Assembly (NCBI GenBank): GCA_024734555.1
Contig: JANPWX010000449.1
Span: 62,001 to 126,000 of the forward strand
Length of the DNA: 64,000 bases
Direction of reading: 5' to 3'
Source: Trochalopteron elliotii
Lineage: Eukaryota; Chordata; Aves; Passeriformes; Leiothrichidae
A program made the position numbers and the translations under genes. The notes beneath the pieces were generated by a model that saw nothing but the letters and a program-made list of their open reading frames with translations, was not told the DNA's origin and made no database searches. Of this stretch, positions 1-14,024 are shown piece after piece. Within the stretch, counting starts at the first letter, position 1, and every line of letters starts with the position of its first letter.

Positions 1-3000
1 TTGTGTTGTGTGAGCAGAAACTTTTTTTTCTAGCTATCCTCCAATGCTCTGCATTCTGTTTCAGGGGTGGGTTTTTTCCCCACACCAACTCTACCTTCGG
101 TATTGCTTTCAAGTGGACAGTGAAATGATTATGTGTAAATATACTTTATAAAGCAGTATGAACTCCTGCAGAATAAAAGGCAATACTAAATATCAAGCAC
201 AAGATACTACTTTGTTATAGTGCCATTTTCAAACTAGCAGACATTACAGCCATCATATCAACTAATAACACCAACAAAACAGAATCTTCCAGGTATGTAA
301 TATTACCTCCATATTTTGATACAAATACTCGCCTTAATTAAAATTTATTTGAATATTCTTGTGGAAGTTATTATGTACATTTGCTGGCTGTGATCCTCAT
401 ATTACTAAAAAATTACTTGCTATTAGTTGTAAACTAGTTTAAAAAAATTACTTGTAAACTAGCAAAGAGAAAAGGTAAATTCCAGTATGTCTGCAATTCA
501 TCAAATCCCTAACTTTTTACTGTCCAAAAAATTCCTCCAATGATTTCATTGTTAGCTCTGGATCACACTGTTATTTATAATGTAATATTCAAATCTAGGG
601 CAATTTTTTAAAACAAAATACAGGAAAACCAAAACAAAGTATAGGAAAAATCTTACATTACTTTGGTGTTCCCAAAACACTGATCTGGATGTTGGAGCAC
701 TGTTTTGCTCTCAACCTAAATGGAGGGAGCACTTTATTCCTTGCCAAGAGCTTTGTAAATATTGATTTAAGGATGTGATTATAACCATGGAGTTAGAATA
801 TTGATCTACCCACTGTCAGTGTAAGAATCAATTTAGAAAAGAGGCAAAACACAAAATTGCCACAATTTTTTTTTCAATTAGAAGAGATAATACTGCTGTT
901 TATAAATCAGATGAGCAAGAATTTAGTTTCCCTCTGGGAAAAAGCCATGAAAGAAACAAGAAAAGGGAACAATGGAAATACTCACAGGAGAACAGTATCA
1001 TCAAATGGTATCAGAATGGACTAGGAGGACTTCCAACATAAATTAAAGGACAAAAAACTATAGTAGATCTGGATTTAAGTAAAAGGGGGCTTATGATAAG
1101 GTAGATCAGTATTGACTGTTGGTTTCTGTGCATAAACAAAAACTGATGGTTGGATCATCTTGAATGTAAATATCAAGTCAAAGAAAGAAAACCTGTCTTA
1201 CAGGTTAGGCACAGCTGAACACCATGGAGAATTTGGAGAACCGTTAACATGGTCAGACAACACAGCAGGTCAAAATTTTGCTCTCAGTGTCACCAACAAA
1301 TATCCATACCTTGGTGGCAGTGCTCTCTATTTGTTTTAATCAAAGTTCAGTGTTTTACCCCATGGATGGAAATACTCAGTATGTTTACTGGCTAATTATA
1401 CTTAATGAGCAAAATAATTTTTTAACAGTTTAACTTTATCAAATGTGGTTATGTAATTTGCATGCATTATATAATATTGATTATAGTTCATCATAAAAAC
1501 AATATTTCAGTTACTGTATGAAAAACCAAAATGCGTAGGAAGAAATTCTGTATTTACCAGCACCAAATGTTGACAGATTAGGAACAGGTCTATGAGATTC
1601 TTTCCCAAAGACCTTGAAGGATCTATTACAAATGGAATGAAGAACAGCTTTTGTGCTAAGGAACATTCTGATTTTATCCCTCCCTTTTGTTATCAAAAGG
1701 TATTTCATACACTGTCAAGTATGGACACATTTTTGGATGAGACAAATCACTCAATAATTATAGTGTAAAAAAGAAAGTCCTTCAATGAGGAAACAGAGAA
1801 AATGGCAAGGTTTTATCCATCTCTCCTTCTCATGGCATGACTTTAACAAGTATATCCATACAAGCAAGTCATACAGCCATTTCTAAGCATCTTCCTCCTC
1901 GGAGTGAGTTGCAGTATTTCAGTAAGCCAGGAGAATGAAAAACACAAAAAAAAACCCCAAACTAAAGCAATAATGCCAAAACTGTAAGACCACAAAGGTT
2001 TAATTAATTTAAATATGTTATATGTTTTTCCTTATTTTTGCTTTAACACTTTAAAACTGCCTTTATTATGACAAGCAATCTTTGAAGACCTAACTCTGCA
2101 GTCTGGTGCAGTCATTATAATCAATCCACAGACGACGTACTTCTCATACAGTTCCATCAGTGTCTCAAGACTAAGAGTCTTGGTGCTTATTACACATGGT
2201 AAAGGTGGATGAAACAAAGATTTAAAATTTGCTAATTTTTACCAAATGCAGTTCAGAAATCACAACAAGCTGCTACCACTCAGCAACCTCTCCCCAGTCC
2301 TTTAAAAACAAGGCAGAAATTTGAAAGCCTTTGTGAGGATCAGCTTATCAAGCCACAAATCATGAGTAACACTCAGACATCATTAATATTCCAGCTTTTA
2401 TGCTTATTTGAAGCACTAGCAAAGAAAATGCCTGGAGTGACTAATCCCAGCTATGAAGTAATTTTTTAAAAGACAATTGAAAGCAAAGCAATGTTTCACC
2501 CTTATTGAAAAGAAAAAGAGGCACTAGGATGCAGGTACACAAACCAGAACAAAAGTTATACTTTGATAGCCCTGAGTATTTGATTTATTTCTGTTTTCAA
2601 TATACAGTGAAAACCTCTCAAACATTTTCAAGGAATACTTTTGCTACCTTGCAATTTTCAAAACACTTACTTACAACCTGCTTATCATTTGTTGTATCTT
2701 GAAAGAAGTCTGTACATTTGGCTCCCTGCACAGCAATCTATCTATGCTTGAGGAAAAATGTTATTTCCTCATCAATAAATCAGGAAAGTATTTTGAGAAT
2801 AAATTGCAACCCAACTTTGCAGCAGTGGGCCTCATTTTAAGAGACTGACAATCAATTTTTGATTTTTATTTTCTTTTACTCAGTATACATTAAATATGGT
2901 ATTTAGCTATTCAAATTTCAAATTATTTCTCATGCTAATCTAGAAATGCAGATGGTAAGATCAGTTTTGACACATTTTTACATGAGCTCATACCTATTGT

Positions 3001-4640
3001 GTGAAGCTGACTGCACTTCCTCTGCCTCCCCTGAGGCAGAGCTTGTTCTGAGAAAGCAGAGCTTGCTCTTCACCAAGTAGTGCTGCTGCAGAAACATAAT
3101 GAGACTTCTTGTCACTCTTAAATTTGCAAAAATCCTACCTAAATGTCCCCTGTCAGTTGAGTGATCTCCAGAGCACCACAAACATAGCACACAGAAGTAT
3201 GTGTCAGTTCTCCAGTGAACTCTCCACATGGACAGAGTCCATAGCAGGGAATTCATCGGACCAGTTTGTCACTAGAGCCAGTGTCTTGCTGGTCGACTTA
3301 CAGGCCTTAAAAATAATTATCACTAGAAAACCAAAACCAAATGTCTGCAATGAGTAAATGTAAAATGTACCTGGAGATGTTCAGCTGAATTATTTCATTC
3401 TTGCTCAGTAGTCAAGCCTTTCCATGTGCTGCATTTGTGGCTAAAACATGACAGCATGCGCATCATTGCTGTAAACACTTCCCTAACCAGTTAGCTGAAC
3501 TAGTTAAACCATTTTCTTCTACCAGCTCATTGAGAGACAGCATATGCAAAGAGAAATTAAATCCCATAGGCCACAGCTGAGATGGGCTTCTCTTTTTGTC
3601 TTGTTTCTTAAACTGAGTTACAAAGTCATACTCCAAGAGAGAAATGACTTCTGTGTCTAAGTTGCAAAGACTGGTGACAATCTGGCTGGTAACAACATCT
3701 CTTAGCATTTTGCTCCATATTTTACGTACATTCCTGAAGGGAATTTGACAATAATTTTCAGCTTTCTTTTCTCACAGAACTACCTAGCTCACCAGTCATA
3801 CATATTCACTCCCTTGCTCAGTAGAATGTTTGATAGGTCTTAATTATAGTATGTATCTGAAAATTACTTGGAATTGTATCTAAATTACTTTCAAAATTAT
3901 TTTAAGTAAGATCAAAAGTCTCCCCATTAAGTACTCAGACATCACTGTCAATTAGTCAGAGGAATATCATTGAGCAAATAGTGTTTAGCTGGTTTTGTTC
4001 AATGTTTCTTTATCTAATTTTCCCCAAAGCTGCACCACTCCCTAACTAAAATGTTTACTGAGCTGGCTCCTCTGGAAAGGACAGTGTTCAGCATCTCCCA
4101 ACTTAGTAATTAGCTTGCTTATCTTTACTGACAACATAAATATCCTGTCCGCAAATAGCAAAATCAATAAAGGGATTAACTGGCTATCCCACTCTTCTTT
4201 TACGCCACAGCCACAGGAAGACCACTTGACCAAACACATACATCACTCTGGGCTGATTGATGCCACTGAAGATACAGGTAGAACTTTATAAGAAAAGGAA
4301 AACAATTTGAGCTAAACAACAAAATTAGGCAGACACAACCATGGGACAGAGTAAAGATTACAAGATACAACAGCCTGAGGCAGAGTTCTAATGCCTAAAA
4401 TTCCCAAGATTTTATTGAGTAAATTCTTCAGACTTCATTTTCTGCTATGCAGTGAAATACAGAGAAATAAATATAAACTTCAGTAATGTATGTTTTCTTT
4501 AATGAGATGGCTCACATAAATAGACTTCTTTATTCAGTGCTGCAAACCAGAGAAGTCATCCCCCGGGTAATGGACCCATTTGTTCTTTTGCTGTATAGTG
4601 GCTTCCACAAAAAGACAGGCACATTCTGTGAAAATCTGTT
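1..4640. other. No recognised gene; probable last intron or 3' flank
   Basis: AT-rich sequence with only short open frames on both strands. A slightly GC-richer patch at 3000-3300 has overlapping open frames on both strands (82 and 92 codons), but neither resembles a family I know. No exon of SLC36A4 or of a neighbouring gene was found. Confidence 0.6.
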
Positions 4641-4644
4641 TTGA

Positions 4645-4870
4645 GTTACAGAATCACAAAACATGTCAAGTTGGAAAGAAACCATATGGATCATCAAGTC
4701 TCAACTCCCTGCTCTGCACAGAACCATCTAATCTGGTTTTCAAATGCTAGGGAGACTTCATTTCCCTAGGCCATCAGACACTGTCCGCACAACACTTTCA
4801 GAAGTTTGTTTTCTCTTTGCTGACTCACCCCTGCCCTGAAAGTAGTTCAGTTGCATTTTTATGTTACTAA
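4645..4870 (-). mobile_element. CR1 LINE 3' fragment
   Basis: Reading on the plus strand it opens with AGAATCACAAAACATG, then AAGTTGGAAAGAAACC and CAACTCCCTGCTCTGCACAG. This is the reverse complement of a diverged CR1 tail of the subfamily that has the CTGCTCCGCACAG block. It is heavily mutated, so an old copy. It encodes nothing. Confidence 0.65.
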
Positions 4871-5389
4871 TTCACTGTTGATTAGAGTTTATCCTGAGCT
4901 GTGTAGGCTAGGATTAAGCTAGAAAAGCAAGAGTTCAGGAAGAGTAAATGATTTTTAAAGCATTTCTGAAGTGCAAGCTGTAACCTACCACTGAAAGGAC
5001 AATGGAATACCAATACGCTGAGAATTAGTGACAATGCAAACCTAAACCCAACCTACAGGAGGCCTTTGGCCATGATAAAAGCAATCACTTCAGCTGGCTG
5101 CTCCACTAAGAGATAACTAAAAGACGACTATATAAATTATACTACAACTGTGATAGCTTTATCTTTAGAAAACAGATTTTTATTCTTCTGTTGGTTTTAC
5201 CTATGTTGTTATGGTCATTTTATACTTACTCCTGCTAGTTCAATTTGCTTAAAAACCTCTCCATCAGAAAACTGAAGTTTTTTCATCTTTAACTTCCATA
5301 CGAAAATCACTTCAGCACAACTTTTTCCTGAGCTATATCCTTCAGCTCTACTAAACATCACAAAAAAGGTTTTGTCCCAGAACAGCTTT
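4871..5389. other. No recognised feature between two CR1 copies
   Basis: About 520 bp of AT-rich unique-looking sequence between oppositely oriented CR1 fragments. Nothing was recognised. Confidence 0.5.
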
Positions 5390-6358
5390 AATCTGTGCTA
5401 CAATATTTAAGATGTTTTCTTTAATTGATGATGACATTGACAAAGCGATTGAACATATACTCAGGAGGTCTACAGATGACACCAAGCTGAGTGGTACAGC
5501 TGACACTCCTGAAGGATGGGGTGCCATCCAGAGGGACCTGGACAAGCTCAAGAAATGGGCCCACAGGAACCTCATGAGTTTTAACAAGACCAGATGCCAA
5601 GTGCTGCACCTGGGTTGGAGCAACCCCTGGTACCAGCACAGGCTGGGGATGGACAGACCAGAGCAGCCCTGCCCAGAAGGACTTGGGGGTGCTGGTGGGT
5701 GAGAGGCTGGATAGGACCAGCCATGGGCACACACAGCCCAGGGAGCCAAACGTGTCCTGTGCTGCATCCAAAGCAGTGTGGGCAGCAGGGCAGGGAGGGG
5801 ATTCTGTCCCTCTGCTCTGCTCTGAGAGACCCACCTACAGTGCTGTGTCCAGTGCTGGGACCCCCAACATAAGAAGAACATGGGCCTATTTGAATAAGTC
5901 CAAGGGAAGGCCACAAAGCTGACCAGGATGGAACAGCTCTCCTACGAGGAAAGGCCGAGACACTGGTGACAGAGTTGGGGTTTTTCAGCCTGGACAAGAG
6001 AAGGCTCTGAGGAGACCTTCTAGCACCTTCCAATACCTAAAAGGGGCTTACAAAAGAGCTGGAGAGGGACTTTCCACAATGGCATGCAGTTGCCATAGAT
6101 AGAACAAGGGGTAATGGTTTTAAATGGAATGATGGTGGGTTTATATTAGATACTAAGAATAAATTCTTTAATGTGAGGGTGGTGAGACACTGGCACACAT
6201 TGCCCAGAGAAGTTGTGGATGTCCCAACCCTGGAGGTGTTCAAGGCCAGACTGGATGGGGCTTTAAGCAACCTCCTCTAGTGGAAGGTGTCCCTGCCCAT
6301 GGCAGGGGGTTGGAACTAGATGGTCTTTAAGGTCCCTTCCAACCCAAACCACTCTATA
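5390..6358 (+). mobile_element. CR1 LINE, 5'-truncated, with reverse-transcriptase C-terminus and 3' tail
   Basis: The longest LINE copy in the window, just under 1 kb. The frame from about 5412 encodes DDDIDKAIEHIL, then DDTKLSG.ADTPEG..AIQRDL and LKKWAHRNLMSFNK, which is the C-terminal part of CR1 ORF2 reverse transcriptase. Frameshifts and stops follow. The non-coding tail has the canonical CTGGATGGGGCTTTAAGCAA and GGTCCCTTCCAACCCAAACC blocks up to about 6358. Truncated at the 5' end within ORF2, as is usual for CR1. A long minus-strand open frame over the same bases is a shadow of this element. Confidence 0.93.
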
Positions 6359-9300
6359 ATGCAAGTGTGTGTGTATGCAGATGGAGACCATCAAAAGCAC
6401 TGGATCATGTAGTCCTATTGCAGTTTAAATGGCTTCCTGAGAGAAACATAGTTCACTTTTTGATCTCAACAGACACCACTTTCATACTGGCAGCCTTGTC
6501 ACTTTCAATTCAATGTACTGAGTGTCAAACAGTTACAAAGCTGCATCATGATGAGTCGTTGAAAACAGCACATCAACTGATTCAGTTGTTGCCACACTAA
6601 TGCTCTTCGGAAAACCCTGAATTAGCAACACTAAAAAAATGCAGATGGGAAGAGGTGAAACAAAAGGAAAAGTAATGATTCTCAAGGAAGAAAAATACCA
6701 GAGTAATGACAAATGTAATAAGGTAAGATAGTGTGATGATAAATATTTGGACATCTATGATACAGCTGTGGAAAGAGTTCATTGTGATAAATGCCAAATA
6801 AAAATACTTTCAGTTTTATTTCACACAGGTCTATTTCCTTCTAGAAAACTTTTCATGCCTTCAGAGAACAATAATTTTACTTCTGACTTCAGACAATTTT
6901 GTTGTAAATAAGTATCAGCTGAGAAACATGGAAATACTGTTAGGAGAATATAATTTTATTTTTAATTCTATCATATAATAAAATTGTTCCAGAATTGTGC
7001 TATTTTGCACAGGTTCCTGTATACCTAGAAGTCCCTGCAATGCAGAATTTATAATCAAATGAAAAGCTACATGTATGAGGCAGTAGTTGCACAAAAATGC
7101 TTGCCTACTTCAACATGAACTGTGTTTATAGCACAAGTCTAACAAAATATAGTGTCAGAAATAAAAAAGTAGCTTATTCGACATTGCTGTTCAACTGCCT
7201 GTAAAATTGTACACTAAAAATGAAGCCTTTCAGAAATGATATTGAAAAGGATCCAAAGTTATTTCACTTCTCCATTCGAGAAAACAAATTTCAATTTTAA
7301 AGGCTTTTCCTGTATAATAATACAGTTTAAAATTACATAAAATAGAAACTTCTGAAATCTAGTAGTGTTGCTGGAAACTCCTACTTTTAGAAAATATCTA
7401 CTTCAATTAAGTACAGAGGAGCAGCTACAATGCTTGACAAGCTGCAATCAACACTGTAGCACTGCTTAGTTGAGGCTTAACTATGCAATGCGTGATGTAG
7501 TAGCTGCAGAACGCTCACAGTCAAACACTCTTCAAATAAGCACACTTCTTACATCCTAAGTGTTGACATAGTAACTCTTTGTAGAACTACTGGAACAGAA
7601 GTTGGAAGTTCTGGTCATCTTTCAAGCTTTTATCATATTAAAGACAGGAAAAAAGAGTAATTGCTATATCAATATAAAGCACAATAAGCTTGAATTTTCT
7701 TCCAAAATTCAATTCAATATTTACTTATCAGCTTGAGAATTACTTTAGGGATGAGACTGATCCTGCTTTTTGATGTTCCCTTATAGATCACACTGAATTT
7801 CAACTCAAGTAACTATCTAGCCTGTAACTTAAAACCAGTCTGCCTAAGCACAACTGACAATATCCCTAATGCTGTCACACACATCCAACAGAGAAATCTT
7901 TCTGCATATTAAGAGACACAACCTGTTTGTTTTCTCAACAGGTTCATATTCAAAAGTTCTAAAAGCTTTGTAGCTGTTTTTATCAAATAGTTGCACCTAT
8001 TTCAAATAAACAAATAAAAGTGATGCAAATAAACTTAGGGGCCATGGCCCTCCATAATCATGTATATATACATTATACTCTATGGATGTTCTGTTGCCCA
8101 AATTAACCAAATACTTTATGGTACTGGATATTAAATAGTCTCAACTTTACCTAGTTTCATGCTACCACATTATCATGCAGATTGGACTATTTATGGTTGA
8201 CCTTATTTAGTTTTGCTAACAAAAAAACACAAAATGTGGGATGAAATCAAAAGCACTACAGTATGACCTTAGAACACAGCTGTTTGCACTGATAATTGTT
8301 TTAGTGGATCATTTAAATAAAAAAATTCAAATACTAGGAACTTTCAAAGAAATTGGATTAAAGTTACTTCACAGATGGCTCAGATGTATACTCAACTGCA
8401 AAAAGACTGAAATCAGTGCAACATCATTTCAGCCAATGACTTGCTGTGGCCAAATTTTACAAGACAGGTCCTCAGAAATAGCCAGTATTAAACCTCCCCA
8501 GTATTGTATCTGTGTATTATGGCATCCAAATAATCTGACTGCTTTCCTCACAGCCTGACCACCTGCAGTTGTATAAGACAAACTAATGAAATAAACCTTG
8601 TTGGCATGCTGCACAAAAGTATCAGGCTGTGTAAATCTGAATATTGCTATGTTTTCACACAGTCAAAGCTGAATACCTCTTAGGCACCTCATCAAGCCCT
8701 AAATTGCTTCCTATGGATAAACTGAAATTTAAGATGACTTACATGTATCAGCACAAGGATAATTCACTACAAGTGTCTGAATGACAGCTTTTAATGTAAG
8801 TGTCAGACACAGAGCAGCGTGACTTGAAGAACAAAAATAAGTGCTCTGCGATATCCAAGGATAGCAAGAAAAAAGCACTAGGAAAAAAAAAATTCTGTCT
8901 CATACACATCTAGACTTCCTCAAATGCATGTTTAATATTTGAAATTTTTCTATTTGGCCTACTTACGGAGATCAAATTCTAAGGTACATTTTCCCAATTC
9001 TACAGGGTTGAATCTTTGGCTAAGTAGTCAAATGAAGGAACTGCTACATTTCATTCAGCAGTAATGAAGTCAAAACTTGAAATGCCTAAGCAGAGATAGT
9101 GAATATTCAAACAACAGAGTTAATTACATGCAGATCAGACAGGTGATGAGAACATTATGAAAAGTGATTAGTCTGCACTGGGAGAAATGAAAACGTAGAA
9201 ATATAGTTAAGACTTTTCGGAGGACGATGTTTCAAAAATTCAGTGAATAAAATCCAGACAGAATTGGGCAGGAAATGAAAAATAAAGCTTGATAAGCCTA

Positions 9301-12300
9301 TTTATTTTGGCTCATAAGCATTTGCTTAAAATGAAAGAAAATTGCTTCTTACTCCAATAGACTTTTGTGATTTTGATTTGGGTCAAGGTATTAATCTCAT
9401 TCCATGACAGGTATTTCAATAAATGTGCAATACTTTTATAGGAAGAGAAACCCCCTTCCCATGTTAGCTATACCAGGGACAGATGAAGGGGCTCCAAACT
9501 ACAGACGCTCAAAATAAAACAAGGAATGCATTCTGCATCCGTTGTATAGATGAATGTTTAAGGGCCTTGAAATCATAATATGGCCAAACTCATGCCATTC
9601 ACTGCCTTAGTGGTCTGTTTGTGAGAGCAGGAGCTCTTATGTTAAATCTCTAATGTAAATGCTTTTCACAAATCTTTGACAACCAGAAGAGCACGTAGGC
9701 AATGTATATATTTGTATATATAGAATATAATTTGCTCTTCTGATAACAGAAAGAAGCAAGACTGTACAGACAATCTTGATTTCAATGATTTCCTAATGTT
9801 AAAGCTTCATAGCAAAACTACGGAATACAAAATAACCCAATTTGAGACCCAACTTGAATACAAAACTGTGTGCTGCATATTTAATGTGCTTGACTGTTTT
9901 AAAATACCAAATTTTCCAGGTCGAAATCCATGCGGATTTTCAGCATTCATCCTTACCATATTGACAAAAATGTATTTAATCAACAGGAAAAAAAGGCTGG
10001 GAGAAATACTAAGAAAAAATATTATTCCTAAGTTTTATTTGACAGCATTTTGGTAAATGCTCATTTTCTAGCTGCAGGATTTGATTAAAATATAAAACAT
10101 TAAATTTTAGCATATTTATCACTTTCCTTCCCCTTTGTTTCAATAAAAAACCTAAAATCCCATGTCCCACATCCAACTTAAGTAAGCATCTATACTGACA
10201 GCTCCCATCATCACACTACTCACACTAGCTTTAAATAACTTCCTTATCAACCTTAGAAAGTTTAGGCCTCTACAGATATTTGCAGTAAGTTCTGCCTTCC
10301 ATGGGTACCTTGAAAACCCAGTGCTAAGGGCAGTCATGGACTTCCTTCTTATCTTAGTATAAGAAGAATGAAGTTTCCACCACATTTTCCAATGTAAATG
10401 GAAGCCTCCCAAATAACTCAATTTAAATCAATGCAGTGATAATTAATATGCAAATGATACACAGCTGTTCCCTCAGTATGCCACAGTTCTGGGGTTTTCT
10501 CTCAACAGGAATGTGGTGGATACAAAGCATACTAAATCTATTTCTGTTTATCATTAAGTTTTTCTACAAAAGCAACCTGAGAAGTGTCTCTGCTTTCAGA
10601 AGCATTATAGTTAGTAAGGACTGGAGTATATACATATCACCTGTTTCTCTCTCATCTCTATTTGCTCATTTCGTCTACCAAGACACAGAACTTCACAGAA
10701 TCAGTTTTTTAGCTCCTCCGGAATAGGATAAGGTAGGAAAATTATTTCATTTTGATTATATTTTATTTCTTTTTGTGCAGGAAAGAAGATCTGTCCATGA
10801 TTACTTCAACGTCCAAGGTACCCTTTATCAGCTAAAGTAGATATGCTTAAAATCAGGATAGATTATGAGTAAGAAATCCCTGGGAAGATTTTCAGTTTCA
10901 TTTATTAGTTTAAGAAGTCGGAATTAAAAAATGCAGCAATGACGCCATAGATCTTACATACATAATATGTTTCTTGCAGCATAATTCCTAACTTGAGGGC
11001 AATGAAAGATCTCACAAATAATCTCTAATAAGAAATGTCTTTTCTAACTTGTATATAGTATAAGTGATGCCAACAAAGACTTTCATACATTAAAAAAAAA
11101 AATCACAATATGAAATCCTACAAAACCATTTAGAGAACAAGGGTTTGAAATGAACAGTTTTGCAGAATTGCTGAAAATGTCTCCCCAGAGAACTTCTATT
11201 GATAATCCATTCTGCTCCTGAAACTCACAATACAGCTCTGCTTCAGCACACTAGGGGACACCTTGATTCTGTGGTTTTTCCTCCTCTTTGTGCTCCTACA
11301 AATTGAGCAATCAGATGTAAATCATCACCACACTTAAGATTTTTGCATCAAGTTTTGTTCTCCTAACTACTAAACAATGTACTGCAAGTTATTCTGACGT
11401 AAAGAAAGTTATTGATGCTATTTTCTGAGAGCAGATTAATTTGCAAACCCAATAGTATTTTACAAATCCTTTATCTATTGTAAAAGTCATGTTTACCTAA
11501 TTCATGTTTGCAAGGTGCTCTACAATCATGACGCATGTGAAGCACCAGCATCAATTTTCCACACTGGAATTGCCTTTGGAAAATAGCAATTGTAATGTAA
11601 TTTCATCACAGTATTGCGAAAGTAGAGAGAACTCAGTAATCTGTGATTGAGGCACTTCAACACTCACCATTTTAACAAGACCAACTATCCTCTTGTTGTT
11701 TGTCACGACCATCTGACAAAACCCAGTAATTGTTAAAAAAAATAAAATGCAGACACTTCACCAGAAAAGAAAAATAGCAGAATTGACTCTTCATGCAATG
11801 AAAAGTAGACCACATTAAGATCTAGTTACACCACTAGAAAATGAAAGGAGTTTTCATACGCCTGAGAGTACACTGGTGTACCAAGTTTAAGTGGGCTGAA
11901 TTTGGAAGACTGATTCACTCACAAGAAGCACCTCTACATACCATTTGCTTCATCATCAGACATTTCATGAAACATGCTTATGTAAACAAAACAACCTTGA
12001 GAATGTTTTAGATGTATTTTTAAAACGAAATGTTTGTGCGTTTTTCTATCTGTAGTCAAGTGTCTTACTTTGGTAATTGTTACCTTGTTTCTCCAACTTT
12101 CTGCTGCAACCACGGCTTTGCCTGTGTGAGAGGTCACATCCCTCACAGCAGAGTTGAGCTCTTCTATGATTTGAAATTGCATTTGCCCCCTCCAAAGGAT
12201 GCTGATGGCAGAGATGGCTCCTAATTTTAGCATAACAGGGAAGTATCTAATGTTGAACTGAATGAGTCTGGTCTTGTGATTTAAGCTAGATGGGGTAGAT

Positions 12301-13629
12301 CTGTGTGACTCAGAAAAAATTAAGCTAAAATGTTATGGAGTTCTAACATATACCAAAACAGCAAATTTTAAAAGTTTTTATGTATGCAATTTTGAGTCTT
12401 TTCTGAGAGATAACAAGCAACTCATCAGGAAGCTGTAACTTTTTCTGGTAGCAAAATATTCTTAGTTCACTCCTGCAACAGCATCTCTACTGCCTACATA
12501 AATAGGAACTAATGGATTCAGCTCCAGAACTCATTTTTGCCCATGGAGGTTTCAAGGCAACAGGAACCAGCAGTTAAAGGAAAAAAATGCTATGGAAAGG
12601 GGAAAGCATTACCTTCTTTAAGAGGCTGGGAGAAAGAGCAGCCTAGAGCAGACCACTGCCATGGAGCTCCAGATCTAATGGCACAGGAATGAGCAAACAG
12701 TGTGTACCCACTCTTCACTAGCAGGAACCACTCAGAAACTACAAGCACTTGTAAAGCATGACAGACATGAGTCCAACACCTGCAACCACTCTGTGAGAGC
12801 TAAATTCTTTTATTACCTCTACTGTTCAGTGCATGTATTGATTTTGAAAACATTTCCAAATTACTGCAAAGCTGAAGGATCAAATCTGTCTTTTAGCTAT
12901 GGGTGGATGTTTCAAATTTGCTGAATAACCTCACACTAATAATGTTCCTCACTGACAGGTATCAGGAACTAAACTGTGAAAACAATACTCAAACATCTAC
13001 TGGATGTCAGAAATGTCAATCACCAAGCAATCACCACTTTTCTTTAGTTACATTTGTGGCATGGCTCGGCACTTCAGAAAATGAGATAATTGTCTAGATC
13101 TAGGCTATATTAATTGCATGCTTTCATTTCTTAAAATGCTGTCATCTTATAAACCTGGACAATAAATAAGGAGAATTTATAATTTAGTCACATTCTACCA
13201 CATATACCTTACTATTTGGCTGGCCATAAATATAAAAACCTTTTATGTTTATATGAGGAGTTTTAAGGAACTGGCTATCTTGTGTCCTACACCTCTTTCA
13301 CTAATAAAGATGTTTTAAGGGCTTTTATTTTGCTCTATCAAATGTTCCACTGAGTTGTGACTCATAATCTTATACAGGAAATACTGGGATTTAGAAATGT
13401 ACTCATTTTTCAACTAAATCTCATATTTACCCTTCTGAACCCATCCTCTTTTTTATTTCAAGTGTCTCCAAGAGTTAGGCTGAATTTTCAAAGTATTGCA
13501 TTAGCTTTAAGAACAAGGAGAACTGAGATCTAAAGAAAGTTTGCTCTTAGAACACTTAAATGCATTTTAAAATTGTATTTTTAGACTCAAAGGATGTACA
13601 CCTGCATAGCTCATGAACATACTGGTGCA
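6359..13629. other. No recognised gene, about 7.3 kb
   Basis: AT-rich sequence without an exon or a clear repeat family. Two open stretches were looked at: 10152-10421 minus (89 codons) and 11934-12233 minus (99 codons). Neither could be assigned. A short TA-rich patch lies at 9700-9730. Confidence 0.5.
11934..12233 (-). other. Open reading frame of unknown status
   Basis: A 99-codon open frame on the minus strand, starting MLKLGAISAISILWRGQMQF. The first half (to about codon 50, ESWRNK) has balanced, protein-like composition, with a stretch EELNSAVRDVTSHTGKAVVA that could be helical. Right after the Lys of RNK the DNA reads AAG/GTAACA, a possible splice donor, and downstream composition becomes less protein-like. 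I do not recognise the family. It may be a chance frame, an unrecognised exon, or a worn mobile-element remnant. Confidence 0.15.
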
Positions 13630-14024
13630 TGTTTGACAAAGAGCCACAAAGATGACTCAAGGATTGAGCATTGTTAATGAGAGAGGTGAGAGAGCAGGGA
13701 CTGTTCAGCCTGGAGAAGAGATGCCTCGGGAAGACCTTGTCAATGTGTACACTTACCTCATGGGAGGAAGCAAAGAATACAGATTCAGAATCTTCACAGT
13801 GCTGCCCAGTCAGAGGGCAAGAGGCAAAAGACAGAAACTGAAATACAAGAATTTCTTCCTGAACATGAGAAAGAACATCTTCACTGTGACATTGGTCAAC
13901 ACCAGAGCTAGTCACCCAGAGGGGCTGTGTAAGTCTCCATCCTTGGAGGTACTCAAAAACCATCTGAGCAGGACAACAGGGCTCTGGTGCCTTCCTTCCT
14001 ACCTCTACTGTCCCATGATTCTAG
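13630..14024 (+). mobile_element. CR1 LINE fragment, 3' part
   Basis: The plus strand carries diverged CR1 sequence: GACTGTTCAGCCTGGAGAAG, then an AGACCTTGTCAATGTGTACA segment and CTTCCTGAACATGAGAAAGA. These correspond to the LFSLEKRR, NVYxYL and FxLNMRK parts of the ORF2 C-terminus. The last part, CCTTGGAGGTACTCAAAAAC, is the standard pre-tail block. Partly open in one frame (131 codons from 13652), which is a remnant of ORF2 and not a host gene. The tail is shortened and ends near CCCATGATTCTAG. Confidence 0.85.

Noticed and set aside
5351..5914. 187-codon minus-strand open frame
   Set aside because: It lies over the coding and tail part of a plus-strand CR1 element and is a shadow of it. 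The translation has no domain.
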